From: Shewanella gelidii
GTDB lineage: Bacteria; Pseudomonadota; Gammaproteobacteria; Enterobacterales; Shewanellaceae
Assembly: GCF_014647855.1 (NCBI RefSeq)
Contig: NZ_BMPZ01000001.1
Location: 62,001-126,000 of the forward strand
Direction of reading: 5' to 3'
DNA: 64,000 nt
Numbering within the stretch: position 1 is the first letter of the stretch; the number at the start of each line of letters is the position of its first letter. This document shows positions 27,390-38,543 of the stretch, piece after piece. The notes beneath the pieces were generated by a model that saw only the letters and a program-made list of their open reading frames with translations, did not search any database and had not been told where the DNA came from. The translations under genes were made by a program, and so were the position numbers.

Positions 27390-28164
27390 GGCCAAGCTCC
27401 TTTTCCATTAAAAAGTCGAGTAGCCTATCGTAAGCTTTTACACCACGACTCGAACCCGCAAAGTGCGATGCGGGCATATGTGCAAGGCTCGCATCTCGGA
27501 ACTTGGTATCTATTGGAATAACGTCAGGCCAAAGTGCATGCCCATAATCTTCACTGAGTTGCTGAAGTGCTGCCGGAGAAGCTTTGGTACGGCGGTCGTA
27601 CATAGTCGGAACCACGGTATAGTTATATTTTACTTTTTTGGCTCGGCCCATTAACTCCATCGTTTTAATCATTCTATCCAAACCTTTGATCGCCAAAAAT
27701 TCAGTCTGAACAGGTACAACAATATGATCGCTAGCTGCCAATGCATTCACCATCAGTACGCCAAGTACCGGTGGACAATCAATTAAGGCAACATCGTAAT
27801 CATCTTCAACGAGCGATAGCAATTTCTTTAAGACGAGCCCCATACCACCTTGGTGCCCTAGCGCTTTATCTAAGGTTGCCAATGCCATCGTTGCTGGAAG
27901 TAAGTCCAAATTGTCAACCAACGTTGTGACAATATGCTTCTTTACCAAAGTGTGCGTTAATTCTTTATGGGCTAAGAAGACATCATAGAGAGACCCAGAG
28001 ACTTCTTCTGAGTCAATACCCAAATAGTAGCCGAGTGAGGCATGAGGGTCGGTATCGATCATCAACACACGCTGACCGCGTTTAACGAGGGAACCTGCGA
28101 GACTGGCAACCGAGGTTGTCTTACCTACGCCACCTTTTTGATTTGCAATGGTCCAAACTTTCAA
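27373..28164 (-). CDS. parC: ParC-like ParA-family ATPase for polar chemotaxis arrays
   Basis: A 263-residue ParA/MinD-type ATPase: deviant Walker A NQKGGVGKTTSVASLAG (residues 8-24), IDTDPHASLGYYLG, and DVALIDCPPVLGVLMVNALA as switch II/Walker B. In Vibrio ParC recruits arrays to the old pole and segregates them on division. Its place between the che core and a ParP-like gene identifies it as the chemotaxis type rather than chromosomal ParA. The start is TTG at 28164, eight bases after GAGG; the only nearby ATG leads to a stop after two codons. Confidence 0.9.
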   Translation of the reverse strand: MKVWTIANQKGGVGKTTSVASLAGSLVKRGQRVLMIDTDPHASLGYYLGIDSEEVSGSLYDVFLAHKELTHTLVKKHIVTTLVDNLDLLPATMALATLDKALGHQGGMGLVLKKLLSLVEDDYDVALIDCPPVLGVLMVNALAASDHIVVPVQTEFLAIKGLDRMIKTMELMGRAKKVKYNYTVVPTMYDRRTKASPAALQQLSEDYGHALWPDVIPIDTKFRDASLAHMPASHFAGSSRGVKAYDRLLDFLMEKELGHVKIG

Positions 28165-28194
28165 ACAAACATCCTCAGTTGCACGCGTTAAAAA

Positions 28195-28755
28195 CTAATT
28201 TTTTTCTTCTCGAGTTGTTACTCTTATTCCGCCATGGGGAAGAGTAATAACTTTAACATCGCCTTTGCTATCAGATACGATTTTCGGTTCCAATAACGGC
28301 TGAGTATCACGCTTTACTTGGTTGTTCGATTGCTTTGTTGCGTTTCCATTGCCATCTTCAGGAATGACCTGTTGCGAATCAGCAAGCAATGGAGCACCTG
28401 CTGATTTTTCTGTCCTTGATTTGCTTTCGTCAATCGACTTCAAGCTGCCATCGGTGTCAAGTTGCACAGATGTCTGCTGACCGGTCTGCGCGTGCTGCAA
28501 TAATGACTGTGTTTGCTCCGGATTGCTTGCTAGCCAGTTTGCAATCGCTTCTGCTTGATCATCCGGAACCATTAGTAAAACTTGGCTCTTTTGTAATGTT
28601 TGAACTTCTTCGTCCAATAACCGATTTTTATTTAATGTGTCAAAAAATAGTCCCGCAAATACCACCACTGCAACACCCAATAAAAAAATGGTGAGCCATA
28701 ATGCAGTCTGAATATTTTTGACCTTAGCCACGACCTGATTCTCTAATGATTGCAT
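28195..28755 (-). CDS. unknown single-pass membrane protein in the che operon
   Basis: Not recognised. 186 residues: one membrane segment (about 18-41, [20 protein letters not shown]), a short coiled helix (about 43-57), a small helical patch ([20 protein letters not shown]), then a polar, probably disordered region and a basic C-terminus with [17 protein letters not shown]. The ATG at 28755 overlaps cheB by 32 bases; a GTG at 28731 overlapping the cheB stop is a plausible alternative. It lies between cheB and parC, where the Vibrio operon, as I recall it, has no such gene. An array- or pole-associated role is inference only. Confidence 0.7.
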   Translation of the reverse strand: MQSLENQVVAKVKNIQTALWLTIFLLGVAVVVFAGLFFDTLNKNRLLDEEVQTLQKSQVLLMVPDDQAEAIANWLASNPEQTQSLLQHAQTGQQTSVQLDTDGSLKSIDESKSRTEKSAGAPLLADSQQVIPEDGNGNATKQSNNQVKRDTQPLLEPKIVSDSKGDVKVITLPHGGIRVTTREEKN

Positions 28756-29860
28756 CTGCCATATGATCTAAAGCAATGGACTGCGTAGAGATCCCCGCGG
28801 CGGTTACAGCCTGCGGCATTCCATAAACGACACAGCTTGCTTCATCTTGCGCCCATATCACTGCCCCTGCACTTTTAAGCATACGAGCGCCTTCACGGCC
28901 ATCAGCTCCCATACCAGTTAACACAACTGCAAGCACGTCCGATGAAAAAGCCTTTGAAGCCGAAGCAAAAGTGATATCAACACTCGGCTTATAGTTCATA
29001 TCCGCCTTTCCAGGAATAACTTTAAGCCTACCAGAGCCCCCGCTACGCTCTATCATCATTTGCATACCGCCTGGAGCCAAGTAAGCTTGCCCCGGGCGTA
29101 GTACATCTCCGTTTTCCGCTTCTTTCACACCGATCTTACATAAACCGTTCAGTCGATTCGCAAAAGCTGGCGTAAATGCAGCGGGCATATGCTGAACCAA
29201 TAAAATAGGGTGCGGATAATTGGCAGGGAACTGAGTCAGAATCTTTTGTAATGCAACGGGTCCACCGGTGGAGGTACCAATCAAGAGTAATTTGTAATGT
29301 TTTCCACTTGCCTTTGAAGGTCCTGAGGCACCAGTTTTAGCCCGGACTGGAGTTGCTACAGGCTTTGATGCCGTCGTGGCGGTTCTTCCTAAAGGGCGGG
29401 ATGCGGTAGGCTTAGCTTGCACTTGAGGCTTTGCAACAGGTCTGGCAGCGGGCCGAAACATACGACGACGCCCCAAAGCTTTGACTCGCTGTTGCAATAG
29501 CTTGGTCGCATCTTCTTTATTCGTCGCTATATCTTCAAAGCGTTTCGGCAAAAAATCTAATGCGCCGGCTTCTAACGCGTCGAGCGTTGCCTTCGCTCCA
29601 TCATGAGTCAGCGAAGAAAACATTAAAATCGGTGTTGGTGTGCTTTCCATGATTTTTTTAACGGCTGTAATGCCGTCCATGACGGGCATTTCAATATCCA
29701 TCGTAATCACTTGCGGAGAAAGTTTCTGCGCCATTTGTACAGCCTCAGCACCATTGGATGCCGTGCCGATGACTTCAAGCTCTGGGTCTTGCTTCACAAT
29801 CTCACTCACTCGCCGACGAAAAAAACTAGAATCATCGACGATTAAAACTTTAATACCCAT
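28724..29860 (-). CDS. cheB: CheB, chemoreceptor methylesterase/deamidase
   Basis: A 378-residue protein. Receiver domain 1-120 with phospho-acceptor Asp55 (VITMDIEMP) and LPK(RF); a basic Ala/Pro/Lys linker (about 135-185); methylesterase domain from about 190 with the catalytic Ser in GTSTGGP, His in VQHMP and Asp in TGMGADG. It demethylates receptor glutamates when phosphorylated by CheA, giving adaptation. There is no cheR in this window, so the methyltransferase must be elsewhere. Confidence 0.96.
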   Translation of the reverse strand: MGIKVLIVDDSSFFRRRVSEIVKQDPELEVIGTASNGAEAVQMAQKLSPQVITMDIEMPVMDGITAVKKIMESTPTPILMFSSLTHDGAKATLDALEAGALDFLPKRFEDIATNKEDATKLLQQRVKALGRRRMFRPAARPVAKPQVQAKPTASRPLGRTATTASKPVATPVRAKTGASGPSKASGKHYKLLLIGTSTGGPVALQKILTQFPANYPHPILLVQHMPAAFTPAFANRLNGLCKIGVKEAENGDVLRPGQAYLAPGGMQMMIERSGGSGRLKVIPGKADMNYKPSVDITFASASKAFSSDVLAVVLTGMGADGREGARMLKSAGAVIWAQDEASCVVYGMPQAVTAAGISTQSIALDHMADAIIRESGRG

Positions 29861-29925
29861 TTAAATCCTTATCATTCCTTGCACCGAAGGTCGCACCTTC
29901 ATTGCAAGGAATGTGCGGACACAGA

Positions 29926-32121
<2,196 letters not shown>

Positions 32122-32136
32122 TCATTTGACTCCTAA

Positions 32137-32874
32137 TTAGAAACCTAGACTAGAAAGCAGATCATCTACTTCGTCTTGTCCGGCGACGACATCTTCTCGC
32201 AACTCCGCATTCATTATCGGACCTTCTGCATCTATGTCTGTTGTTTCCGCTGCTGCAACTTCAGTTTCGGCTTCATCACCAAATACTGTCAGCAAAGAAA
32301 CTAAGCTATTTTCTACTTCCCGCACGAGTTCAATCACGCGTCGGATCATCTGTCCGGTCAAATCCTGGAAGTCTTGTGCCATTAAGATTTCATTTAATAA
32401 ATCTCTAAGCCTGTCAGAGTCCTGCTCACTTCGAACCATAAAGTCTTGGACATCATGGCAAAGCTTTTTAAACTCTGTAATATCAATATCACGCCGCATG
32501 AGCTTGTCCCATACCGGCTTCACTGAGTGAATATTGGCGTGAATTGCACTTGCTAGCGGCAATGACTCTTCTACAGCATCCATGGTTTTATTTGCCGCTT
32601 GCTCTGTCATATCGATGACATAATTTAAGCGTTCTTTAGCATCTGGAATCTCTGTATTCGCAAGCTCAATCAAGCGACTATCTAGCTGAAAATCCATTAA
32701 AGCACTATGCAGCTGCCTCGTCAGTTTTCCCACTTCATCGAACAAGTCACTTTGAAGAGGCGCTGAAATCTCACTAATTAATTCATCAGCTTGTTGCTGT
32801 TGATCTTGCTCCAGCAACTCGACCAGCTTTTTGGCTTGCTCTAGCGAAATAAGCTTTGTTGTTTGTGCTTGCAT
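32137..32874 (-). CDS. cheZ: CheZ, CheY-P phosphatase
   Basis: A 245-residue, all-helical protein. The catalytic segment AQDFQDLTGQMIRRVIELV carries the Asp and Gln that act on CheY-P (Asp143 and Gln147 in E. coli). The extreme C-terminus QDEVDDLLSSLGF is the CheY-binding helix, separated by a loose acidic linker (about residues 205-230). It ends tumbling/reversal signals. It sits 15 bases upstream of cheA and 17 downstream of cheY. Confidence 0.95.
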   Translation of the reverse strand: MQAQTTKLISLEQAKKLVELLEQDQQQQADELISEISAPLQSDLFDEVGKLTRQLHSALMDFQLDSRLIELANTEIPDAKERLNYVIDMTEQAANKTMDAVEESLPLASAIHANIHSVKPVWDKLMRRDIDITEFKKLCHDVQDFMVRSEQDSDRLRDLLNEILMAQDFQDLTGQMIRRVIELVREVENSLVSLLTVFGDEAETEVAAAETTDIDAEGPIMNAELREDVVAGQDEVDDLLSSLGF

Positions 32875-32891
32875 TGCTCACCTTCGCTAAT

Positions 32892-33275
32892 TTAGCCGAG
32901 TCGTTCAAAAATCTTATCTAACTTCTCTTTCAGTGTTGCTGCTGTAAATGGCTTCACTACATATCCATTTACGCCAGCTTGCGCTGCAGCAATAATCTGC
33001 TCACGCTTCGCTTCTGCCGTTACCATTAACACAGGAATGTGTTTTAATTCGTCGTCAGCGCGAATCGCCTTTAGCAAGTCAATACCTTGCATGCCAGGCA
33101 TGTTCCAGTCTGTAACAACGAAATCAAACTCGCCTTTTTGCAACATAGGTAAAGCGGTGTTTCCGTCATCTGCTTCTTGGGTATTGTTAAACCCCAAGTC
33201 TCGCAACAAGTTCTTGATGATACGTCTCATTGTTGAAAAGTCGTCAACAATAAGAATCTTCATATTCTTGTCCAA
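32892..33275 (-). CDS. cheY: CheY, chemotaxis response regulator
   Basis: A 127-residue single receiver domain with [21 protein letters not shown], phospho-acceptor Asp56 in [19 protein letters not shown] and [14 protein letters not shown]. CheY-P binds FliM to change motor rotation. The start is a TTG at 33275 placed five bases after GGAGG, giving [13 protein letters not shown]; this matches the Vibrio-type N-terminus, while the ATG four codons in is 17 bases from that site. Confidence 0.96.
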   Translation of the reverse strand: MDKNMKILIVDDFSTMRRIIKNLLRDLGFNNTQEADDGNTALPMLQKGEFDFVVTDWNMPGMQGIDLLKAIRADDELKHIPVLMVTAEAKREQIIAAAQAGVNGYVVKPFTAATLKEKLDKIFERLG

Positions 33276-33307
33276 GGTTTCCTCCGGTGAGCTAATACTT
33301 GTAATGC

Positions 33308-33336
33308 TCTATATTAATAATTATGTTTGTGTCCAA
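33308..33336 (-). promoter_or_regulatory. putative sigma-70 promoter for cheY and downstream che genes
   Basis: On the minus strand: TTGGAC, 17 bases, TATAGA, overlapping the last codons of fliA. It would give the che genes transcription independent of the flhA promoter. Hexamers and spacing are good; no direct proof of use. Confidence 0.5.
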
Positions 33337-34040
33337 TGTTTCAACTTGCCCTTAAGTCTTAACATTGCTTGGCTATGAATTTGGCTAACTCTTGATTCGC
33401 TTACTTCAAGAATAGCTCCAATTTCCTTTAAATTCAGTGCTTCATCATAATAAAGTGATAACACTAGCGCGTCCCTTTCTGGAAGCAGCTTAATTGCCGC
33501 AACCATCGCACTTTGAAATTGTTTATCTAATAGTGAATCAAAGGTATTGTCATAGGACGCTTCGTCAGCAGATATGACGTCTTGCGTCACCCCTAAATCT
33601 TCTATGCCTATGATTTTCCCTACAGAAACATCATTTAGAATATGATGGTATTCATTCAGGGTTATATCAAGTCTTTCTGCGATTTCTGTGTCACGTGCAT
33701 CGCGACCCAGCTCTTGTTCTAATTCGTCAATCACTTGAGCGACACGACGTTGATTACGATGCACTGAGCGTGGCACCCAATCACCTCGACGGATCTCATC
33801 AAGCATTGCGCCACGAATGCGGATCCCGGCAAACGTTTCAAACTTGGCACCTTTGCTACCGTCAAACTTTGAAGAGGCTTCAAGCAGCCCCATCATGCCA
33901 GCTTGAGTCAAGTCATCGAGCTGAACTGAAGCTGGGAGCCTCGCCAAAAGGTGATGAGCAATTTTTTTTACCAACGGTGCATACTGTTCGACGACGTTCG
34001 CTTTATTGTCAAGACTAGTATACGCAGCGGCTTTATTCAC
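33321..34040 (-). CDS. fliA: FliA, flagellar sigma-28 factor
   Basis: A 239-residue sigma factor: region 2 with QLDDLTQAGMMGLLEA and FETFAGIRIRGAMLDEIR, DWVPRSVHR, region 3, and region 4 with LPERDALVLSLYYDEALNLKEIGAIL ending in SRVSQIHSQAMLRLK. It directs late genes such as flagellins and is held by FlgM until the hook is done. GTG start at 34040 overlapping the flhG stop, AGAGGA eight bases upstream. A matching sigma-28 site is seen at 61441-61467. Confidence 0.97.
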   Translation of the reverse strand: MNKAAAYTSLDNKANVVEQYAPLVKKIAHHLLARLPASVQLDDLTQAGMMGLLEASSKFDGSKGAKFETFAGIRIRGAMLDEIRRGDWVPRSVHRNQRRVAQVIDELEQELGRDARDTEIAERLDITLNEYHHILNDVSVGKIIGIEDLGVTQDVISADEASYDNTFDSLLDKQFQSAMVAAIKLLPERDALVLSLYYDEALNLKEIGAILEVSESRVSQIHSQAMLRLKGKLKHWTQT

Positions 34041-34914
34041 TCGTTCTATCCTCTTGATAATCGGGTTGCTGAACTAAGCGCTCGACAAAGAACTCTAAGT
34101 GACCACCTGGTTGTTGAGGAATTGGCCAACTCATGACCTTATTTGCAAGTCCATGATAGGCAATTGAAGCTGGCGACTTGGGATAAGCATCAACAATAAC
34201 TTTCTGTTTACGCACAGCTTTACGAAGGTTTTCATCAAATGGAATCGTTGCGACCAGTTCTAACGCGACATCAAGGAAACGATCCGTCACTTTGCTTAAC
34301 TTAGCAAATAACTCCATCCCTTCTCTTAAACTACGCACCATATTGGCAACAATTTTAAATCTAAATACGCCGTGTTCTCGGCTTAGAATTTTGATAAGCG
34401 CATAGGCATCAGTAATCGATGTCGGCTCATCACAGACCACAACTAACACATCTTGTGAGGCGCGAGAAAAGCTTAAAACCATATCTGAAATACCGGCTGC
34501 AGTATCGACAATTAACACATCAAACTGCGAGCGCATTTCACTGAAAGCACGAATTAACCCTGCGTGTTGAGCTTGATTGAGCTCAACCATAGCTTGCGTA
34601 CCGGACGTTGCAGGTACAATACCGATGCCTTTAGGGCCACGAACGATAATATCGTCTAGCTCTGCATCGCCAGATAAAACATGAGACAAGTTACGTTCTG
34701 CGCGGATCCCTAACATGACATCGACATTTGCGAGGCCTAAGTCAGCATCAAGGACTAAAACACGCTTTCCCTTTTCCGCCAAAGATACGGCAGTATTAAT
34801 AGAAACGTTTGTTTTACCAACGCCCCCTTTACCACCAGTAACGGCAATTACTTTTACTTTCTCATTATGTGGTTGATTCATCATACGTAAACCGCTTGCT
34901 TGATCCGGTGTCAT
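34033..34914 (-). CDS. flhG: FlhG (FleN), MinD-like regulator of flagellar number
   Basis: A 293-residue MinD/ParA-family ATPase with a deviant Walker A (TGGKGGVGKTNVSINTA), LDADLGLANVDVMLG and FDVLIVDTAAGISDMV. It limits the number of polar flagella, antagonising FlhF and FlrA. Its C-terminus (ERLVQQPDYQE) is soluble. The ATG at 34914 is chosen over a TTG at 34926 that would overlap flhF. It lies between flhF and fliA, the standard order. Confidence 0.95.
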   Translation of the reverse strand: MTPDQASGLRMMNQPHNEKVKVIAVTGGKGGVGKTNVSINTAVSLAEKGKRVLVLDADLGLANVDVMLGIRAERNLSHVLSGDAELDDIIVRGPKGIGIVPATSGTQAMVELNQAQHAGLIRAFSEMRSQFDVLIVDTAAGISDMVLSFSRASQDVLVVVCDEPTSITDAYALIKILSREHGVFRFKIVANMVRSLREGMELFAKLSKVTDRFLDVALELVATIPFDENLRKAVRKQKVIVDAYPKSPASIAYHGLANKVMSWPIPQQPGGHLEFFVERLVQQPDYQEDRTSE

Positions 34915-34918
34915 AGCT

Positions 34919-36307
34919 CTACTCAAATGCGTGGGTCATATTATCAGACCGCACAGTATCCTGTATCGAATGCTTTTCTGCGTCATTTAACACTGACAAT
35001 GCCTGTTTAGCGAGCACTAGTGTATCGGCCAATTTCATATCTTCAGGTACTCGTTGTCCATCAGTAACATAGCTTAATGGCAAACCACACTGAATTAATA
35101 CACTTAATGCGCCAGCAAGTGACACAGATTCATCTAATTTAGTCAAAATAGCGCCAGAAAGCGGAATTCGATTAAAATGTTGCACTGCATCTTGTAAAAC
35201 TCGACGCTGTGCTGTCGCTGATAATACCAAGTAACTGCGTATCGGTAGACGACTGTTTTGAGCAAGATTATCTAGTTGTTGACACAAACGCATATCACGT
35301 TGTCCCATTCCTGCTGTATCTATCAATACTAGCTTGCGGTTTCTAAACTGATAAAGAATTTGCTCCAATTCATTTAAATCAGAAGCTTGCTTCACTGGGC
35401 AGCCCATGATTTTACCATAGGTTGCTAGCTGCTCATAGGCACCAATACGATAATGATCCATGGTAATAAGTGCGACCTGATCGGCGCCATGGTGAGCCGC
35501 AAATCTCGCGGCAACTTTAGCTAGAGTCGTCGTTTTACCTACACCTGTAGGACCAACAAAAGCCACGACACCACCTTGACGAACAATATCGTCTCCCTGA
35601 TTATCGAGCATGTTAGCCAAACTTTGAGGTAACGCACGAACTAAATCTGCGGGCGTATAATGTTGACTTAAATCGGCGAGCTTTTTTGCTACAGGAACAG
35701 AAAACTCAGCTTCTAGCAATTTGCTTTCTAGCATTGCACCTACCGGATCGGTGCGCTTTTTTTGTTCTTCCATCAAAGAGGACACTTGATGCGTCAACAA
35801 ACTACGCATCGAAGCAAGCTCTTCACGTAATGCATCCATTTCTTCTAAGTGCTGCTTCTGGTGATTCTTTTTGAGTGAAGCATTGAAATCTCGACGCGGC
35901 TCAGGCTTAGGCTTTTGCGTTTCTGCAGGGCCTTGTAACGCCTTTGCCCATTGAGGCATATCAAGATCTTCTTTCTGTTCGCTAATTTGCTGCTGAAGTC
36001 GACTTTGCTGCTTTTCAAGCAAAGCTTGTAGTGTGTCAGGTGCTGGCGCAGGGTTTTGTCGGGTTTGCGCTTTTACATTTGGCTTGCTTGCTAGCGAGAC
36101 TTTGTCTTCGCTCATGTCCATAAATGGCGGAATATTTGCCTTGGAGCTCAAGTCAGGTTTAGGCTCGTCGTAATCGACAGCCGCAACAATCTCGATTCCA
36201 CCGGTCACTTTCTTATTTGACATAATGACAGCATCAGAACCTAGTGTGTCTTTTACTTGAGCGAGTGCTGCGCGCATATCTTTAGCAAAAAATCTTTTAA
36301 TCTTCAC
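34919..36307 (-). CDS. flhF: FlhF, SRP-type GTPase setting polar flagellum position
   Basis: A 462-residue protein. N-terminal B domain (KIKRFFAKDMRAALAQVKDTLG, 1-60), a long Gln/Lys/Pro-rich linker (about 60-190), an N domain helix bundle, then the G domain with FVGPTGVGKTTTLAK, LITMDHYRIGAYEQL, VLIDTAGMGQRD and LTKLDES. It recruits early flagellar parts to the pole. GTG start at 36307 with GAGGG eight bases before. It follows flhA by 12 bases. Confidence 0.95.
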   Translation of the reverse strand: MKIKRFFAKDMRAALAQVKDTLGSDAVIMSNKKVTGGIEIVAAVDYDEPKPDLSSKANIPPFMDMSEDKVSLASKPNVKAQTRQNPAPAPDTLQALLEKQQSRLQQQISEQKEDLDMPQWAKALQGPAETQKPKPEPRRDFNASLKKNHQKQHLEEMDALREELASMRSLLTHQVSSLMEEQKKRTDPVGAMLESKLLEAEFSVPVAKKLADLSQHYTPADLVRALPQSLANMLDNQGDDIVRQGGVVAFVGPTGVGKTTTLAKVAARFAAHHGADQVALITMDHYRIGAYEQLATYGKIMGCPVKQASDLNELEQILYQFRNRKLVLIDTAGMGQRDMRLCQQLDNLAQNSRLPIRSYLVLSATAQRRVLQDAVQHFNRIPLSGAILTKLDESVSLAGALSVLIQCGLPLSYVTDGQRVPEDMKLADTLVLAKQALSVLNDAEKHSIQDTVRSDNMTHAFE

Positions 36308-36319
36308 GGAACAAACCCT

Positions 36320-38419
36320 CTATTGACCTACGGCAGACACGATGCGAATTTGCTTTTCATCAGGAATTTCTTGGTAAGAAATCACTCTTAAATTCGGAAT
36401 CGTAAATTTAACAAAACGCGATAATGTTGAGCGCAACATCCCCGATGTCAATAAAACTGCGGGTTGCCCTACCATTTCTTGCTTTTGCGCTGCATCGGTA
36501 AGTGACTGCTGCATGCGCTCTGCAAGGCCTGGCTCGATGTTCGGCCCTTCGCCTCCTGTCGCTTGCATCGACTGATGCAACATCTGTTCCAATTCTGGCG
36601 CCAAAGTTATGACAGGGATTTCGTTTTCTGGCCCGGCGATTTCTTGAACAATCATTCGCTTAAGCGCAATTCGTACTGCAGCGGTCAGCACTTCGGTATC
36701 TGTACTCTTTCCGCCATACTCCACAAGGGTTTGCACTATGGTTCGTAAATCTCGAACTGAAACTCCTTCGTTTAGTAAGTTTTGCATCACTTTCACTACG
36801 TTCCCTAAGCTCATCACTTCAGGGATAAAGCCATCTACCAGCTTCGGTGAATTCTTCGCAAGCATATCAAGTAGTTGTTGCACCTCTTCATAGCCAAGCA
36901 GTTTCGCTGCACTATTTGTCAATATTTGACTAATATGAGTGGCGACTACCGTCGCGGCATCAACAACGGTATATCCGAGCGTCTGGGCGTGCTCTCTTAA
37001 TTCTGGCGCGATCCACACCGCCTCGAGGCCAAATGCCGGATCCGTGGTCGCAATACCATCAAGCTGCCCAAAGACTTGTCCAGGGTTGATCGCAAGCTCA
37101 CAATCATGACGGATCTCAGCTTCACCAACCGCGACGCCCATAAGGGAAATTCGGTAAATATTTGGCGCTAAATCTAAATTGTCGCGGATATGCACCGCAG
37201 GAACCAAGAACCCAAGCTCTTGAGACAGTTTCTTGCGAACCCCTTTGATACGACTTAATAGCTCACCACCTTGGCTTTTATCAACCAGAGGGATCAGGCG
37301 GTAACCCACTTCAAGACCGATGGTATCGACATGACGGACATCATCCCAGCTCAGCTCTTTAGGCTCTTTATCTGGTTTTTCAATACTGCCTTGCTTCGCC
37401 TGTTCTATCGCAAGTTCGCGAGCCTTATCGTTACGCTTATTCAGATAGTAAGCCCCGCCTGCAGTAATCAAGGCAAAACTTAAAAAAGCGATATGCGGCA
37501 TGCCCGGTACAACACCCATGACAAATAAAACAGCGGAAGCAATGGCAAGTGACTTGGGACTGTCAAACATCTGGCTCATGACCATTTGCCCCATATCTCC
37601 AGACTCATTTTGACGTGTCACCATCAACGCAGCTGCAATAGACAGCAATAATCCTGGGATTTGCGCGACCAAACCATCACCAATGGTTAGCAATGTATAG
37701 ATTTCAACGGCTGATGAAATATCTAAGCCATGTTGCACCATACCGATGACAAAACCGCCTAAGATATTAATCACGAGGATCAAAATACCCGCGATCGCAT
37801 CACCTTTCACAAATTTCGAAGCACCGTCCATTGCGCCGTAGAAGTCTGCCTCTTTGGTGACTTCAGCTCGGCGTAAGCGCGCTTGATCTTGATTCAAAAT
37901 ACCAGCATTTAAATCAGCATCAATTGCCATCTGTTTACCCGGCATCGCATCCAACGTAAATCTGGCGCTGACTTCGGAAATACGCCCGGCACCTTTAGTC
38001 ACAACAGCAAAGTTAATAATAATGAGAATGAGAAAGACCACGAGTCCCACAGCATAGTTACCACCGATAACGACAGAGCCAAAGGCTTCAATCACTTTAC
38101 CCGCAGCATCCCCACCATTGTGACCTTCAAGCAGCACTACACGTGTTGAAGCAACGTTCAGTGCCAATCGGAGCAATGTTGCTACGAGCAACACCGTCGG
38201 GAAAGCGGCAAAATCGAGAGGGCGATCAGAATAAATGGCAACAAGTAATACCACTAAAGCAAGCGCAATATTAAATGAGAACAGTATATCCAATAGAAAT
38301 GCAGGCATTGGTAATACAATCATCGCCAAAGCCGCAAGCACTAAAAGGGGGGTGCCTACGCCTTTTAAATTGGCTGATTTTGAATTCCAAATTTGCCCAA
38401 CAGTTGCTTTTACGTCCAT
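36320..38419 (-). CDS. flhA: FlhA, flagellar type III export gate protein
   Basis: A 699-residue inner-membrane protein: eight membrane segments in residues 1-330 and a cytosolic substrate/chaperone-docking domain from about 360. The FHIPEP signature appears as DAMPGKQMAIDADLNAG, followed by the conserved RRAEVTKEADFYGAMDGA loop. It forms the nonameric export ring with FlhB. It starts the operon flhA-flhF-flhG-fliA and che, behind a sigma-54 site. Confidence 0.97.
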   Translation of the reverse strand: MDVKATVGQIWNSKSANLKGVGTPLLVLAALAMIVLPMPAFLLDILFSFNIALALVVLLVAIYSDRPLDFAAFPTVLLVATLLRLALNVASTRVVLLEGHNGGDAAGKVIEAFGSVVIGGNYAVGLVVFLILIIINFAVVTKGAGRISEVSARFTLDAMPGKQMAIDADLNAGILNQDQARLRRAEVTKEADFYGAMDGASKFVKGDAIAGILILVINILGGFVIGMVQHGLDISSAVEIYTLLTIGDGLVAQIPGLLLSIAAALMVTRQNESGDMGQMVMSQMFDSPKSLAIASAVLFVMGVVPGMPHIAFLSFALITAGGAYYLNKRNDKARELAIEQAKQGSIEKPDKEPKELSWDDVRHVDTIGLEVGYRLIPLVDKSQGGELLSRIKGVRKKLSQELGFLVPAVHIRDNLDLAPNIYRISLMGVAVGEAEIRHDCELAINPGQVFGQLDGIATTDPAFGLEAVWIAPELREHAQTLGYTVVDAATVVATHISQILTNSAAKLLGYEEVQQLLDMLAKNSPKLVDGFIPEVMSLGNVVKVMQNLLNEGVSVRDLRTIVQTLVEYGGKSTDTEVLTAAVRIALKRMIVQEIAGPENEIPVITLAPELEQMLHQSMQATGGEGPNIEPGLAERMQQSLTDAAQKQEMVGQPAVLLTSGMLRSTLSRFVKFTIPNLRVISYQEIPDEKQIRIVSAVGQ

Positions 38420-38465
38420 TAATATCGCCCAATCTTTGACGTTTACAGAGGTCTAAGCGGTATAA

Positions 38466-38482
38466 AGCAAAGATCAAGCCAA
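38466..38482 (-). promoter_or_regulatory. putative sigma-54 promoter of flhA operon
   Basis: On the minus strand: TTGGC at -24 and TTTGCT at -12 with exactly ten bases between GG and GC (TTGGCTTGATCTTTGCT). It is 47 bases before the flhA ATG. It fits class II control by FlrA in Vibrio-type cascades. Confidence 0.7.
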
Positions 38483-38543
38483 TGACGAGAGCCTGCGGTA
38501 TGGAGCGAAACAGCTGCTGGCTTTCTGCACAAGCAACTAAAAC

